A stretch of DNA of 64,000 nt from Ensifer oleiphilus (GCF_013371465.1 NZ_JABWDU010000005.1:62001-126000); one strand, 5' to 3'; shown: positions 40,405 through 49,762, numbered from the stretch's first letter. Made by a program: numbers and translations. Notes: generated by a model from the sequence alone, not told the origin.

Positions 40405-40531
40405 CTTGGTCACAACCACCGTTGCATTTTCGCCACAATACGTTGCTTGAACGTGTTATGACCGCCGAATCGAGCGGTGTTGCGCTGCTTTGCCAAGCTC
40501 TGGGGGCTGTGGCTGATACGCAACAGCTCCG

Positions 40532-40549
40532 ATTGACGGTCCGGTCAAT
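40532..40549. promoter_or_regulatory. inverted repeat upstream of ntrY
   Basis: ATTGAC-N6-GTCAAT in the 213-base gap between ntrC and ntrY, 69 bases before the preferred ntrY start. A CTTGAC (-35-like) element follows at 40552-40557 but no good -10 is seen. Confidence 0.35.
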
Positions 40550-40617
40550 ACCTTGACCCGGGATGTGCGTGAGAATTGCTGGTGTCGATAGACGCCGGTC
40601 GGGGGAACGTTTTTTAC

Positions 40618-42888
40618 ATGGTGGATGCAATGGCCTTGCCGCTGGGCACAGATGACGGACTGGCGGCGCACGACCGTCGTGCGTCCTTTGCCTTCCCGGG
40701 CCTCATGCTGGCGATCGGCGCACTCGTCTGCGCTACCCTGTCTCTGCTCGTTCTGCTTGGGCTGACGCCGATTCGTCTGGAGCGCAACGTTTTCATCGCC
40801 TGTGCCGCGATCAACGGCCTGTTCGTCGTCGGCCTGATCTATCTCATCGTGCGCGAAATTCTCAGGCTGCTGCGGGCGCGTCGCAAGGGGCGTGCCGCCG
40901 CGCGGCTTCATGTCCGCATCGTCGCGCTGTTTTCGATCGTCGCCATCACGCCCGCCATTCTGGTCGCAATCTTCGCCAGCATAACGCTCGATGTCGGACT
41001 TGACCGCTGGTTCTCGCTGCGCACGCAGGCGATCGTTCGGTCTTCGATCAGCGTCGCTCAGGCCTATGTTCTGGAGAATGCCAGCTATCTCCAGGGTCAG
41101 ACCGTTTCGATGGCCAACGACCTTGAGCGCAACCGGCAGCTCTATAGCCTCGACCGCACCGGCTTTACCGAACTTATGACGCGCCAGGCCAGGGGGCGCG
41201 GCATGCTCGGGGCCTTCCTCGTGCGGGCAGACGGCAGCGCCATTCTGCAGGCCAACATCTCGACGGAAAAACCCCTGCCGGCCATTCCGCCGGATGCGCT
41301 CAAAAGCTCGGTTTCCGGCCAGCCGACATTGATACCGCCCGGGATTACCAATCTGGTGGGCGCTGTGATCCCGCTTGACGATATTCCCGGTACCTATCTC
41401 TACACCGTTCGCAACGTCGATCCGGAAGTGATGCGCTCGCTGCGGTTGATGGAAGAAAACACCGCCGAATATAAGACGCTTGAAGCCGGGCGCGCCTTTA
41501 CGCAGATCGCTTTCGGTGTGCTCTATATCGGCTTTGCCCTGATCGTGCTGCTGGCGGCAATCTGGACCGCCATCGCCGTCGCCGACCGCATCGTTCGGCC
41601 GATCCGGCAGTTGATCGGTGCCGCCGACAGCGTTGCGGCGGGTAATCTCGATGTCGTCGTGCCGGTGCGTGCCGTCGATGGCGACGTCGGCAATCTGTCG
41701 CGTACGTTCAACAAGATGGTTTCGGAAATCCGAACCCAGCAGGAACAGATCCTGGAGGCCAAGGATGAGGTCGACCATCGGCGGCGCTTCATCGAGGCGG
41801 TTCTTTCAGGCGTCACGGCAGCGGTCATCGGCGTCGGCCGCGACCGGCAGATCACCATCGCCAATTCCTCTTCGGAAGAGTTTCTGAAGAAGACCGCGCC
41901 CGACCTGCTCGGTGCGAACCTGCGCGTGGTTGCGCCTGAAATCGAAGAAGTGCTGGTCGAAGCGGAAAGCCGCTACCGCAACAATTTCCGCAAGCAGATC
42001 AATATCATGCGCGGAGGAACCGAGCGTACGCTGAACATCCAGGTGACGCGCGAAGAAGGCGGCGAGACAAACGAGTCCTATGTCATCACCATCGACGACA
42101 TCACCGACCTCGTGATTGCGCAGCGCTCGACCGCCTGGGCCGATGTGGCGCGGCGTATTGCACATGAAATCAAGAACCCGCTGACGCCGATCCAGCTTTC
42201 CGCCGAACGCCTGAAGCGTCGCTACGGCAAGCAGATCGATCAGGAGGACAGGGCCGTCTTCGATCAATGCACCGACACGATCGTAAGGCAGGTCGAGGAT
42301 ATCGGTCGCATGGTCGACGAGTTCTCCGCCTTTGCCCGCATGCCGAAGCCGACGAAGGAGAAGGCGGATCTTCGCGCAATTTTGAAGGACGCCGTCTTTC
42401 TGCGCGAGATGGGCAACAACCACATCAGCTTCATCCGCGAATTCGGCGACGAACCGCTCCAAGGCATGTTCGATGGCCGCATGCTCGGACAGGCATTCGG
42501 CAATATCGTCAAGAATGCCGTGGAAGCGATCGAGGCGGTACCGACGGACGCTGTCCGTGGCGAGCCTAAAGTGCTCGTGCGCGCGCAGCAGGATGGAGCC
42601 GCCGGCCGGTTTGTCGTCGATGTCATCGACAACGGCAAAGGCCTGCCGACCGAGAACCGGCATAGAATATTGGAACCGTATATGACGATGCGCGAGAAGG
42701 GCACGGGTCTCGGGCTCGCCATCGTCAAGAAGATCATTGAGGACCATGGCGGACAACTGGAATTGCACGACGCACCGGCCGATTTCGATGGCGGCGTCGG
42801 AGCAATGATCCGCGTGATCCTGCCGCCTGCCGGAGAAGCCGGGGGCGAAGACACTTTGAAGGGTAAGGGTACGAGCGATGGCCGCTGA
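40618..42888 (+). CDS. ntrY: membrane sensor histidine kinase NtrY
   Basis: 756-aa membrane kinase paired with NtrX. Several N-terminal membrane helices (within residues 15-110), a periplasmic loop, another helix near 300, then HAMP (RIVRPIRQLIGAADSVAAG), PAS, the phosphoacceptor in [18 protein letters not shown] and the ATPase (NIVKNAVEAIE, DNGKGLP, GTGLGLAIVKKI). GGGGGAA lies 11 bases before ATG 40618; a TTG at 40576 and an ATG at 40630 are in frame. Overlaps ntrX by 11 bases. Confidence 0.95.
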   Translation: MVDAMALPLGTDDGLAAHDRRASFAFPGLMLAIGALVCATLSLLVLLGLTPIRLERNVFIACAAINGLFVVGLIYLIVREILRLLRARRKGRAAARLHVRIVALFSIVAITPAILVAIFASITLDVGLDRWFSLRTQAIVRSSISVAQAYVLENASYLQGQTVSMANDLERNRQLYSLDRTGFTELMTRQARGRGMLGAFLVRADGSAILQANISTEKPLPAIPPDALKSSVSGQPTLIPPGITNLVGAVIPLDDIPGTYLYTVRNVDPEVMRSLRLMEENTAEYKTLEAGRAFTQIAFGVLYIGFALIVLLAAIWTAIAVADRIVRPIRQLIGAADSVAAGNLDVVVPVRAVDGDVGNLSRTFNKMVSEIRTQQEQILEAKDEVDHRRRFIEAVLSGVTAAVIGVGRDRQITIANSSSEEFLKKTAPDLLGANLRVVAPEIEEVLVEAESRYRNNFRKQINIMRGGTERTLNIQVTREEGGETNESYVITIDDITDLVIAQRSTAWADVARRIAHEIKNPLTPIQLSAERLKRRYGKQIDQEDRAVFDQCTDTIVRQVEDIGRMVDEFSAFARMPKPTKEKADLRAILKDAVFLREMGNNHISFIREFGDEPLQGMFDGRMLGQAFGNIVKNAVEAIEAVPTDAVRGEPKVLVRAQQDGAAGRFVVDVIDNGKGLPTENRHRILEPYMTMREKGTGLGLAIVKKIIEDHGGQLELHDAPADFDGGVGAMIRVILPPAGEAGGEDTLKGKGTSDGR

Positions 42889-44242
42889 CATTCTGGTTGT
42901 GGACGATGAGGAAGACATCCGCGAGATCGTCTCCGGCATCTTGTCCGACGAAGGGCACGAAACCCGAACAGCTTTTGACAGCGACAGTGCGCTGGCGGCG
43001 ATCAGCGACCGCGTGCCGCGGCTGGTCTTTCTCGACATCTGGATGCAGGGCAGCCGCCTCGACGGCCTCGCTCTGCTCGACGAGATCAAGGGGCGCCACC
43101 CCGATCTGCCGGTGGTGATGATTTCGGGTCACGGCAACATCGAAACGGCCGTCAACGCCATCAAGCGCGGCGCCTATGATTTCATCGAGAAGCCGTTCAA
43201 GGCCGACCGCCTGATCCTGATCGCCGAGCGTGCGCTCGAGAACTCCAAGCTGAAGCGCGAAGTCTCGGAGCTGAAGAAGAAGTCGGGTGATCCGGTCGAA
43301 CTGATCGGAACCTCCGTTGCCGTTTCGCAGCTCCGGCAGACCGTCGAAAAGGTCGCACCGACCAACAGCCGCATCATGATCCAGGGACCGTCCGGCTCCG
43401 GCAAGGAATTGGTCGCGCGCATGATCCACCGCAAGTCGACCCGGTCGACCGGTCCGTTCGTGGCCCTGAACGCCGCAGCGATCACGCCCGACCGCATGGA
43501 GATCGCGCTTTTCGGAACCGAGGGAACGCCGGGGCAACCGCGCCGTACCGGTGCGCTGGAAGAGGCGCATAGCGGCATCCTCTATCTCGACGAAGTCGGC
43601 GAAATGCCGCGCGAAACGCAGAACAAGATCCTGCGGGTTCTCGTCGATCAGCAATTCGAGCGTGTCGGCGGCACGAAGCGCGTCAAGGTTGACGTCCGCA
43701 TCATATCCTCGACGGCCTACAACCTCGAAAACATGATCTCCGAAGGCCTCTTCCGCGAGGATCTCTTCCACAGGCTCGCGGTCATCCCGGTGCGGGTGCC
43801 GGCTCTGGCCGAACGCCGCGAGGATATTCCGTTTCTTGTCGACATGTTCATGCGGCAGGTCAGCGAACAGGCGGGTATCCGTCCGCGCAAGATCGGCGAC
43901 GATGCGCTTGCCGTGCTGCAGGCCCACGACTGGCCGGGCAACATTCGCCAGCTGCGCAACAACATCGAGCGGCTGATGATCCTGGCCCGCAGTGACGGTC
44001 CGGACACGCCGATCTCGGCCGACATGCTGCCGACCGAGGTTGGTGATACCTTGCCGAAGATCTCCGCGCAGGGCGACCAGCACATCATGACGCTGCCACT
44101 GCGCGAGGCTCGCGAAATGTTCGAGCGGGACTATCTGATCGCTCAGATCAACCGATTCGGCGGCAACATTTCCCGCACGGCCGAATTCGTTGGCATGGAG
44201 CGGTCGGCGCTTCACCGCAAGCTGAAGTCGCTGGGCGTTTAA
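42878..44242 (+). CDS. ntrX: response regulator NtrX
   Basis: 454-aa NtrC-family regulator. Receiver with D53 in VFLDIWMQGS. AAA+ domain with Walker A GPSGSGKE and Walker B LYLDEVGEMP. The sigma-54 contact loop is missing: the equivalent region reads FGTEGTPGQPRRTGALEE instead of GAFTGA. Fis-type helix-turn-helix at the end (GNISRTAEFVGMERSALHRK). So it should act without sigma-54 activation, as reported for other alphaproteobacterial NtrX. Links nitrogen, redox and envelope control in relatives. Confidence 0.95.
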   Translation: MAADILVVDDEEDIREIVSGILSDEGHETRTAFDSDSALAAISDRVPRLVFLDIWMQGSRLDGLALLDEIKGRHPDLPVVMISGHGNIETAVNAIKRGAYDFIEKPFKADRLILIAERALENSKLKREVSELKKKSGDPVELIGTSVAVSQLRQTVEKVAPTNSRIMIQGPSGSGKELVARMIHRKSTRSTGPFVALNAAAITPDRMEIALFGTEGTPGQPRRTGALEEAHSGILYLDEVGEMPRETQNKILRVLVDQQFERVGGTKRVKVDVRIISSTAYNLENMISEGLFREDLFHRLAVIPVRVPALAERREDIPFLVDMFMRQVSEQAGIRPRKIGDDALAVLQAHDWPGNIRQLRNNIERLMILARSDGPDTPISADMLPTEVGDTLPKISAQGDQHIMTLPLREAREMFERDYLIAQINRFGGNISRTAEFVGMERSALHRKLKSLGV

Positions 44243-44294
44243 GCGATAGATTCCTTCCGGCTGGCGGCCGCCTGTACCCTGGTGAAAGAACGAC

Positions 44295-45671
44295 ATGAAG
44301 GTGATCATTTGTGGTGCGGGGCAGGTCGGCTACGGCATCGCCGAACGGCTGGCCCAGGAAGACAATGACGTCTCGGTGATCGACACATCGGCGGCGCTCA
44401 TTGCCAACATTACCGAAAGCCTCGATGTGCGCGGCTATGTCGGCCACGGCGCCCATCCGGATGTGCTGGCGAAAGCCGGTGCAGATCAGGCCGACATGCT
44501 GATTGCGGTCACACTGTTCGACGAGGTCAATATCGTCGCCTGCGAGGTGGCGCATGCGATCTTCAATGTGCCGACCAAGGTCGCCCGTATCCGCGCGCAG
44601 AATTATCTGGCGCCGGAATACGCCAATCTGTTTTCTCGCGAGAATGTCCCGATCGATGTGACCATTTCGCCGGAGGTCGAGGTCGGCCGAATGGTGCTGC
44701 GGCGCATCTCGTTTCCGGGTGCGACGGACGTCGTGCGCTTTGCCGACGACCGGATCGCCATGGTCGCGATCGAGTGTATGGAAGACTGCCCGGTGGTCGA
44801 TACGCCGCTGCAGCAGTTGAGCGAGCTGTTTCCCGATCTGCAGGCAACGGTGACCGGCATCTTCCGCAACGGCAAGCTGATAGTGCCCCACTCGACAGAT
44901 CAGTTACGGACCGGCGACCTTGCCTATGTCGTGTGCGACCGCGACCACGCGCGCCGCACGCTGGCTCTGTTCGGCCACGAGGAACAGGAAGCGCGCCGTA
45001 TCGTCATTCTCGGCGGTGGCAACATCGGCTACTTCGTCGCCAAGGCGATCGAGGAAAACCAGCCGAGAACCCGCGTCAAGCTGATCGAGAACGATCGCGA
45101 CCGTGCGGTGATGATGGCCGACAAGCTCAGCAACACCGTCGTTCTCAACGGTTCGGCGATGGATCAGCGCATCCTGATGCAGGCGGACGTTCAGGATGCA
45201 GACTTGGTGGTGGCGCTGACCAACAACGACCAGATCAATATCCTCGGCAGCATGATGGCAAAGCGGCTCGGCGCCAAATCGACGCTCGTTTTGATCAACG
45301 AACCGTCCTACCAGGATTTCGCTGGAACCGCCGGGGTCGACGCCTATATCAACCCGCGCGCGGTGACCATCTCGCGCGTGCTTCAGCATGTGCGCAAAGG
45401 TCGTATCCGCTCGGTCTACGCCGTCCAGAAGGGCACGGCTGAAGTGATCGAAGCGGAAGCGCTGGAAACCTCACCGCTGGTTGGAAAAGCACTGCGCGAG
45501 CTTGATCTGCCCAATGGCATTCGCATCGGCGCGCTCTACCGGGACAAGACATTCATCCGGCCGCACGGTGATACCAAGATCAAGGCCAAGGACCGTGTCG
45601 TGCTTTTTGCCGCCGCCGAGGCCGTGCGCCATGTCGAGCAGCTTTTCCGCGTCAGCATCCAGTTTTTCTGA
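44295..45671 (+). CDS. trkA: Trk potassium uptake regulatory protein TrkA
   Basis: 458-aa cytoplasmic NAD-binding regulator of the Trk potassium channel. Two RCK units: Rossmann motif IICGAGQVGYGIAERL at residue 4 and ILGGGNIGYFVAKAI near 237, each followed by a TrkA-C domain. No trkH gene is in the window. Close downstream of ntrYX (52 bases), a conserved order in alphaproteobacteria. Confidence 0.95.
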   Translation: MKVIICGAGQVGYGIAERLAQEDNDVSVIDTSAALIANITESLDVRGYVGHGAHPDVLAKAGADQADMLIAVTLFDEVNIVACEVAHAIFNVPTKVARIRAQNYLAPEYANLFSRENVPIDVTISPEVEVGRMVLRRISFPGATDVVRFADDRIAMVAIECMEDCPVVDTPLQQLSELFPDLQATVTGIFRNGKLIVPHSTDQLRTGDLAYVVCDRDHARRTLALFGHEEQEARRIVILGGGNIGYFVAKAIEENQPRTRVKLIENDRDRAVMMADKLSNTVVLNGSAMDQRILMQADVQDADLVVALTNNDQINILGSMMAKRLGAKSTLVLINEPSYQDFAGTAGVDAYINPRAVTISRVLQHVRKGRIRSVYAVQKGTAEVIEAEALETSPLVGKALRELDLPNGIRIGALYRDKTFIRPHGDTKIKAKDRVVLFAAAEAVRHVEQLFRVSIQFF

Positions 45672-45685
45672 GGTCAAAAAACGCC

Positions 45686-46549
45686 ATGCCGAGAATTGCC
45701 TATGTCAACGGCGCCTATGTGCCGCACGCCGATGCAGCCATTCATATCGAAGATCGTGGCTACCAATTCGCGGACGGGGTCTACGAGGTCTGCGAGATCC
45801 GTCATGGCTTCATCGTCGATCTGACCCGCCATCTCGACCGCCTTGGCCGATCGCTGAGTGAACTTCGCATCGACTGGCCGATGAGCCGTGCGGCGCTGAC
45901 CCACGTCATTCGCGAAGTCGTGCGCCGCAATCGCGTTCGAAACGGCCTGTTCTACATGCAGGTCACGCGCGGTGCCGCTCGCCGCGATCACGTGTTCCCG
46001 GCAAAGGGCACCGTTCCGACAATCGTGGTGACGGCGAAGCGCACCGATACGGCGGTAATCGCCAAGAAGGGTGCCGAAGGTATCGCGGCGATCACGGTAC
46101 CCGAGAACCGGTGGGACCGCGTCGATATCAAGTCCGTCGGTCTGCTGCCGAACGTGTTGGCCCGCCAGAAGGCAAAGGAAGAGGGCGCCCATGAGGCGAT
46201 CTTCGTTGATCCCGATGGCACGGTGAAGGAAGGCGCGGCGACCAATGTCTGGATCGTCGATCGCGACGGTGTCCTGCGCACGCGCCCGGCCGATCACGGC
46301 ATCCTCAGGGGCATTACACGCACGACCCTTATGGATGTTGCAGGCCCCCTTGGCATCAAGATCGAGGAACGGGCCTTCTCAATCGACGAGATGCTCGCAG
46401 CGCGCGAGGTCTTCATCACTGCGGCAACGAGCATCTGTTTTCCGGTCGTTTCCATTGACGGCAAACCGATCGGCAACGGTCATCCAGGAAGCATAGCACA
46501 GAATATTCGTGAAGCCTTTTTCGACGTTGCGGAAAAGACATTGATTTGA
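45686..46549 (+). CDS. dat: D-amino-acid transaminase (class IV PLP)
   Basis: 287-aa fold-type IV aminotransferase. Lys149 in RVDIKSVGLLPNVLARQ is the Schiff-base lysine; the N-terminal half has HIEDRGYQFADGVYEV and the C-terminal half GAATNVWIVD and AATSICFPV. The DIKS-LLPNVLA pattern fits D-alanine aminotransferases, which make D-glutamate or D-alanine for peptidoglycan, over branched-chain enzymes. It starts 14 bases after trkA. Confidence 0.9.
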   Translation: MPRIAYVNGAYVPHADAAIHIEDRGYQFADGVYEVCEIRHGFIVDLTRHLDRLGRSLSELRIDWPMSRAALTHVIREVVRRNRVRNGLFYMQVTRGAARRDHVFPAKGTVPTIVVTAKRTDTAVIAKKGAEGIAAITVPENRWDRVDIKSVGLLPNVLARQKAKEEGAHEAIFVDPDGTVKEGAATNVWIVDRDGVLRTRPADHGILRGITRTTLMDVAGPLGIKIEERAFSIDEMLAAREVFITAATSICFPVVSIDGKPIGNGHPGSIAQNIREAFFDVAEKTLI

Positions 46550-46560
46550 TACCAAACTGA

Positions 46561-46597
46561 CAGAGGCGTCGGGGGAAGGGTACTTGTGACGCCTCTG
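46561..46597. repeat. perfect 10-base stem with 17-base loop upstream of hfq
   Basis: CAGAGGCGTC at 46561-46570 pairs with GACGCCTCTG at 46588-46597. It lies 11 bases after dat and 62 bases before hfq. No T-run follows (GATTGAAAAAATAG), so it may be a leader structure or processing site and not a terminator. Confidence 0.55.
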
Positions 46598-46659
46598 ATT
46601 GAAAAAATAGACAAAATGCACCGGCGCGCGACGCCGGCAAATAAGAAAGAATCGGCGCG

Positions 46660-46902
46660 ATGGCGGAACGTTCTCAGAACTTGCAGGATCTTTTTCTCAA
46701 TACGGTCCGCAAACAGAAGATTTCTCTGACAATTTTTCTTATCAACGGCGTCAAATTGACGGGCGTTGTCACGTCTTTTGACAATTTCTGTGTCTTGTTG
46801 CGCCGCGATGGTCATTCGCAGCTCGTCTACAAGCACGCGATCTCGACCATCATGCCGGGCCAGCCGCTGCAGATGTTCGAGAACGAAGAAGCCGCATCCT
46901 GA
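46660..46902 (+). CDS. hfq: RNA chaperone Hfq
   Basis: 80-aa Sm-like hexameric protein that pairs small RNAs with mRNAs. Sm1 is [20 protein letters not shown] with the Q-x-x-F/L proximal site. Sm2 includes [12 protein letters not shown] with the Lys-His pair (as YKHA). It has the short C-terminal tail typical of alphaproteobacteria. The downstream hflX lies in the same reading frame after the TGA stop. Confidence 0.98.
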
Positions 46903-46980
46903 CGGGACATAAGGCACATTACCAAACGGGATTCAAAGTCGTCGTCGATCATTCCGGAGCTTGAAACGCTCCGCGACGAC

Positions 46981-48306
46981 ATGCGCGCAGTCGTTATTGT
47001 GCCGGTCTTGAAGAAGACCGGCAGGCAGTCGGCTGACGCTCTCTCTGCGACCAGCACCCGCACCGACGAAAGTCGGCTTGAGGAGGCCACAGGCCTCGCC
47101 CGGGCGATCGACCTCAACGTCGTTCATGGTGCCATCGTATCTGTGGCGCAGCCAAAGCCGGGCACGCTGCTCGGCACCGGCAAGATCGAGGAGATCGGCC
47201 ATATCCTCGTCGAACAGGATGCCGGTCTCGTCATCGTCGATCACCCGCTGACGCCGGTACAGCAGCGCAACCTGGAGAAGGAATGGAACGCCAAGGTCAT
47301 CGACCGGACGGGCCTCATCCTTGAGATCTTCGGGCGCCGCGCTTCCACCAAGGAAGGCACGCTGCAGGTTGATCTCGCCCATCTCAACTATCAGAAGGGC
47401 CGGCTCGTGCGCAGCTGGACTCACCTCGAGCGTCAGCGCGGCGGTGGCGGCTTCATGGGCGGCCCCGGCGAAACCCAGATCGAAGCGGACCGGCGCTTGC
47501 TGCAGGACCGCATCGTCAAGCTCGAGCGCGAACTGGAACAGGTTCGCCGCACGCGGCAACTGCACCGCTCCAAGCGCAAGAAGGTGCCGCATCCGATCGT
47601 GGCCCTCGTCGGCTATACAAATGCCGGAAAATCGACGCTTTTCAACCGAATGACCGGAGCCGGCGTGCTGGCTGAGGACATGCTGTTTGCAACGCTCGAT
47701 CCGACGTTGCGGCGGCTGAAACTGCCGCACGGCCGCATGGTGATCCTGTCCGACACGGTCGGGTTCATCTCGGACCTGCCGACTCATCTTGTCGCTGCCT
47801 TCCGTGCGACGCTTGAAGAGGTGCTTGAAGCCGACCTGATCCTGCATGTGCGCGATCTCTCCGATCCCGACAACCAGGCGCAGGCCAGTGACGTTCTGCG
47901 GATCCTCGCCGATCTCGGTATCGACGAGAAGGAAGCGGCGGCCCGGCTTGTCGAGGTCTGGAACAAGATCGACCGGCTTGAGCCTGAAGCGCGCGAAGCG
48001 CTGACCAACAAGGCTGCAAGCTCTGACAATACAGTCGCCGTGTCGGCGATTACAGGCGAAGGTGTCGATGGGCTGCTCGCGGAGATCGGTCGTCGGCTCT
48101 CCGGTGTCCTGACCGAATGCACCGTCGTTCTCGGCGTCGACCAGCTGCAGCTTCTGCCCTGGGTCTACGAACACGCCATCGTCGATGGTCGCGAGGATCT
48201 GGAGGACGGCACGGTCAGTCTCGATCTTCGCCTGACTGAGAACGAAGCCGTGGACCTGGAGCGGCGTCTCGGCAACGGGCCGAAGCCCGCTGCGGAAGAC
48301 TGGTAA
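46981..48306 (+). CDS. hflX: ribosome-associated GTPase HflX
   Basis: 441-aa GTPase that rescues or splits stressed ribosomes. The HflX domain has GLARAIDLNVVHGAIV, DRTGLILEIF and RGGGGFMGGPGETQIEADRR, then the G domain: G1 GYTNAGKST, G3 DTVGFISDLP and G4 NKID. ATG 46981 is the first standard start, but the codons from 46918 (an ATT) to 46981 look coding, and no ribosome site precedes the ATG. The hfq-hflX pair is conserved. Confidence 0.93.
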   Translation: MRAVVIVPVLKKTGRQSADALSATSTRTDESRLEEATGLARAIDLNVVHGAIVSVAQPKPGTLLGTGKIEEIGHILVEQDAGLVIVDHPLTPVQQRNLEKEWNAKVIDRTGLILEIFGRRASTKEGTLQVDLAHLNYQKGRLVRSWTHLERQRGGGGFMGGPGETQIEADRRLLQDRIVKLERELEQVRRTRQLHRSKRKKVPHPIVALVGYTNAGKSTLFNRMTGAGVLAEDMLFATLDPTLRRLKLPHGRMVILSDTVGFISDLPTHLVAAFRATLEEVLEADLILHVRDLSDPDNQAQASDVLRILADLGIDEKEAAARLVEVWNKIDRLEPEAREALTNKAASSDNTVAVSAITGEGVDGLLAEIGRRLSGVLTECTVVLGVDQLQLLPWVYEHAIVDGREDLEDGTVSLDLRLTENEAVDLERRLGNGPKPAAEDW

Positions 48307-48314
48307 GACATTGC

Positions 48315-48342
48315 ACCTGAGGCGTGGATTATCGCCTCAGGT
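48315..48342. terminator. hairpin between convergent hflX and mazG
   Basis: A perfect 10-base stem ACCTGAGGCG / CGCCTCAGGT with an 8-base loop. It starts 9 bases past hflX and covers the mazG stop. No T-run, so termination is only likely. Confidence 0.5.
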
Positions 48343-49170
48343 CAGTTGCCGTTCGATGGCCTTGGCCGCCTGCCACAGCTCTTCCATGCGTTCCAGCGTC
48401 GCCGCCTCTAGCGTCTCGCCTTGAGCTTGCAACTCGTGCTCGATATGTGCAAAGCGTCGGCGGAACTTGGTATTGGTGCCGCGCAGCGCCATCTCCGGGT
48501 CGGCGCCGACATGGCGGCCGATGTTCACCACGGCAAAGATCAGGTCGCCCAGTTCGTCGGCGACCTTTGCGCGATCCTTTTCACGCAACGCTTGGCGCAA
48601 CTCTCCGATCTCCTCCTCGATCTTGTCGAGGATAGGTTCCGGCTCCGACCAGTCAAAGCCGACCTTGGCGGCGCGTTCCTGCAGCTTTAGCGCCTCGACG
48701 AGTGCAGGGAAGCTGCGTTGGATCGACCCCAGATGACTGGCCGCGCCATCGTGCGGCAAGCCTCGGTTGGCGCGCCGCGCCTGACGTTCGGCCTTTTCGA
48801 CCTGCTTGATCTCGTCCCACTGGGTCTTGACGGCCTGCGGAGTGTCCGCGTCCGAACGGGCAAAGACGTGCGGGTGGCGGCGGATCATCTTGGCCGTGAC
48901 GGCCTCGACGACATCGCCGAAGGCGAACTCGCCGGCCTCTTCGGCCATGCGCGCATGAAACACCACCTGCAACAGCAGGTCTCCCAACTCGTCGCAAAGG
49001 TCATGCATGTCGCCGCGCTCGATCGCGTCGGCAACTTCGTAAGCTTCTTCGATCGTATAGGGCTTGATCGTCTCGAACGTCTGGACGATGTCCCAGGGGC
49101 AGCCGGTTTCCGGCTGTCGCAGCGCTTCCATGATATCGAGAAGGCCCTTGATGTCGCGTGATGGTTTCAT
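48337..49170 (-). CDS. mazG: nucleoside triphosphate pyrophosphohydrolase MazG
   Basis: 277-aa house-cleaning enzyme that hydrolyses NTPs to NMP and pyrophosphate. The first MazG domain has CPWDIVQTFETIKPYTIEEAYEV and the metal-binding ELGDLLLQVVFHA; a second, related domain has ELGDLIFAVVNIGRH near residue 230. The tandem arrangement is that of full-length E. coli MazG. It starts 4 bases after the deaminase gene stop on the same strand. Confidence 0.95.
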   Translation of the reverse strand: MKPSRDIKGLLDIMEALRQPETGCPWDIVQTFETIKPYTIEEAYEVADAIERGDMHDLCDELGDLLLQVVFHARMAEEAGEFAFGDVVEAVTAKMIRRHPHVFARSDADTPQAVKTQWDEIKQVEKAERQARRANRGLPHDGAASHLGSIQRSFPALVEALKLQERAAKVGFDWSEPEPILDKIEEEIGELRQALREKDRAKVADELGDLIFAVVNIGRHVGADPEMALRGTNTKFRRRFAHIEHELQAQGETLEAATLERMEELWQAAKAIERQLT

Positions 49171-49174
49171 GGGA

Positions 49175-49762
49175 TCAGTTCAACGGAATGGCGTTGTCGC
49201 TTTTGCCCGACTGGTAACTGTCGGACAGGCGCTGATAGCGGCCGCGGATGCGAGCATCCTGGGTTGCAAGTTTCTCCTGCGTTGCCGGGTCTGCGTCCCT
49301 GGCGAGGGCTGCGATCGACGACGATTTCCAGAACGCGTTGTTCTGCGCGTAGCCGCCGGGCTCGAGCCGAAACACTTCCTTCAGGATCTTCAGGTCGTGC
49401 GGGATGGAAAAGCTGTCGCGCGAATCTTCGTGGCTGAAGAAGTAGTAGAAATTGTCAAAGCCCGCCCAGGTGATTGCCGACAGGCACATCGAGCAGGGCT
49501 CGTGCGTGGACAGGAAGATCAGGTCGTGCGTGTCCGGTTTTTCCGCCATCTCGTAGAAACGCTTGAGTGTATGCACTTCGCCGTGCCAGAGCGGATTTTC
49601 CGTCTCGTTGTTCGTCTCGGCGAGAACGAGAGAAAGATCGGACTTGCGCAGGATTGCCGCGCCAAACACCTTGTTGCCGGCGGCCACACCCTTTTCCGTC
49701 AAGGGCAGGATATCCTGTTCGATCACGTCGAGCAGCCGTTCGGCCAGTTCGGATTGCGTCAT
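49175..49762 (-). CDS. cytidine/deoxycytidylate deaminase-like protein
   Basis: 195-aa zinc-dependent deaminase. The catalytic H-[AG]-E is LWHGEVHTL near residue 60 and the zinc Cys pair is HEPCSMC near 88. GGAG sits 9 bases before ATG 49762. Length and sequence fall outside tRNA adenosine deaminase and classic cytidine deaminase, so the base acted on is unknown. Same operon as mazG, which suggests a nucleotide clean-up role (inference). Confidence 0.8.
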   Translation of the reverse strand: MTQSELAERLLDVIEQDILPLTEKGVAAGNKVFGAAILRKSDLSLVLAETNNETENPLWHGEVHTLKRFYEMAEKPDTHDLIFLSTHEPCSMCLSAITWAGFDNFYYFFSHEDSRDSFSIPHDLKILKEVFRLEPGGYAQNNAFWKSSSIAALARDADPATQEKLATQDARIRGRYQRLSDSYQSGKSDNAIPLN

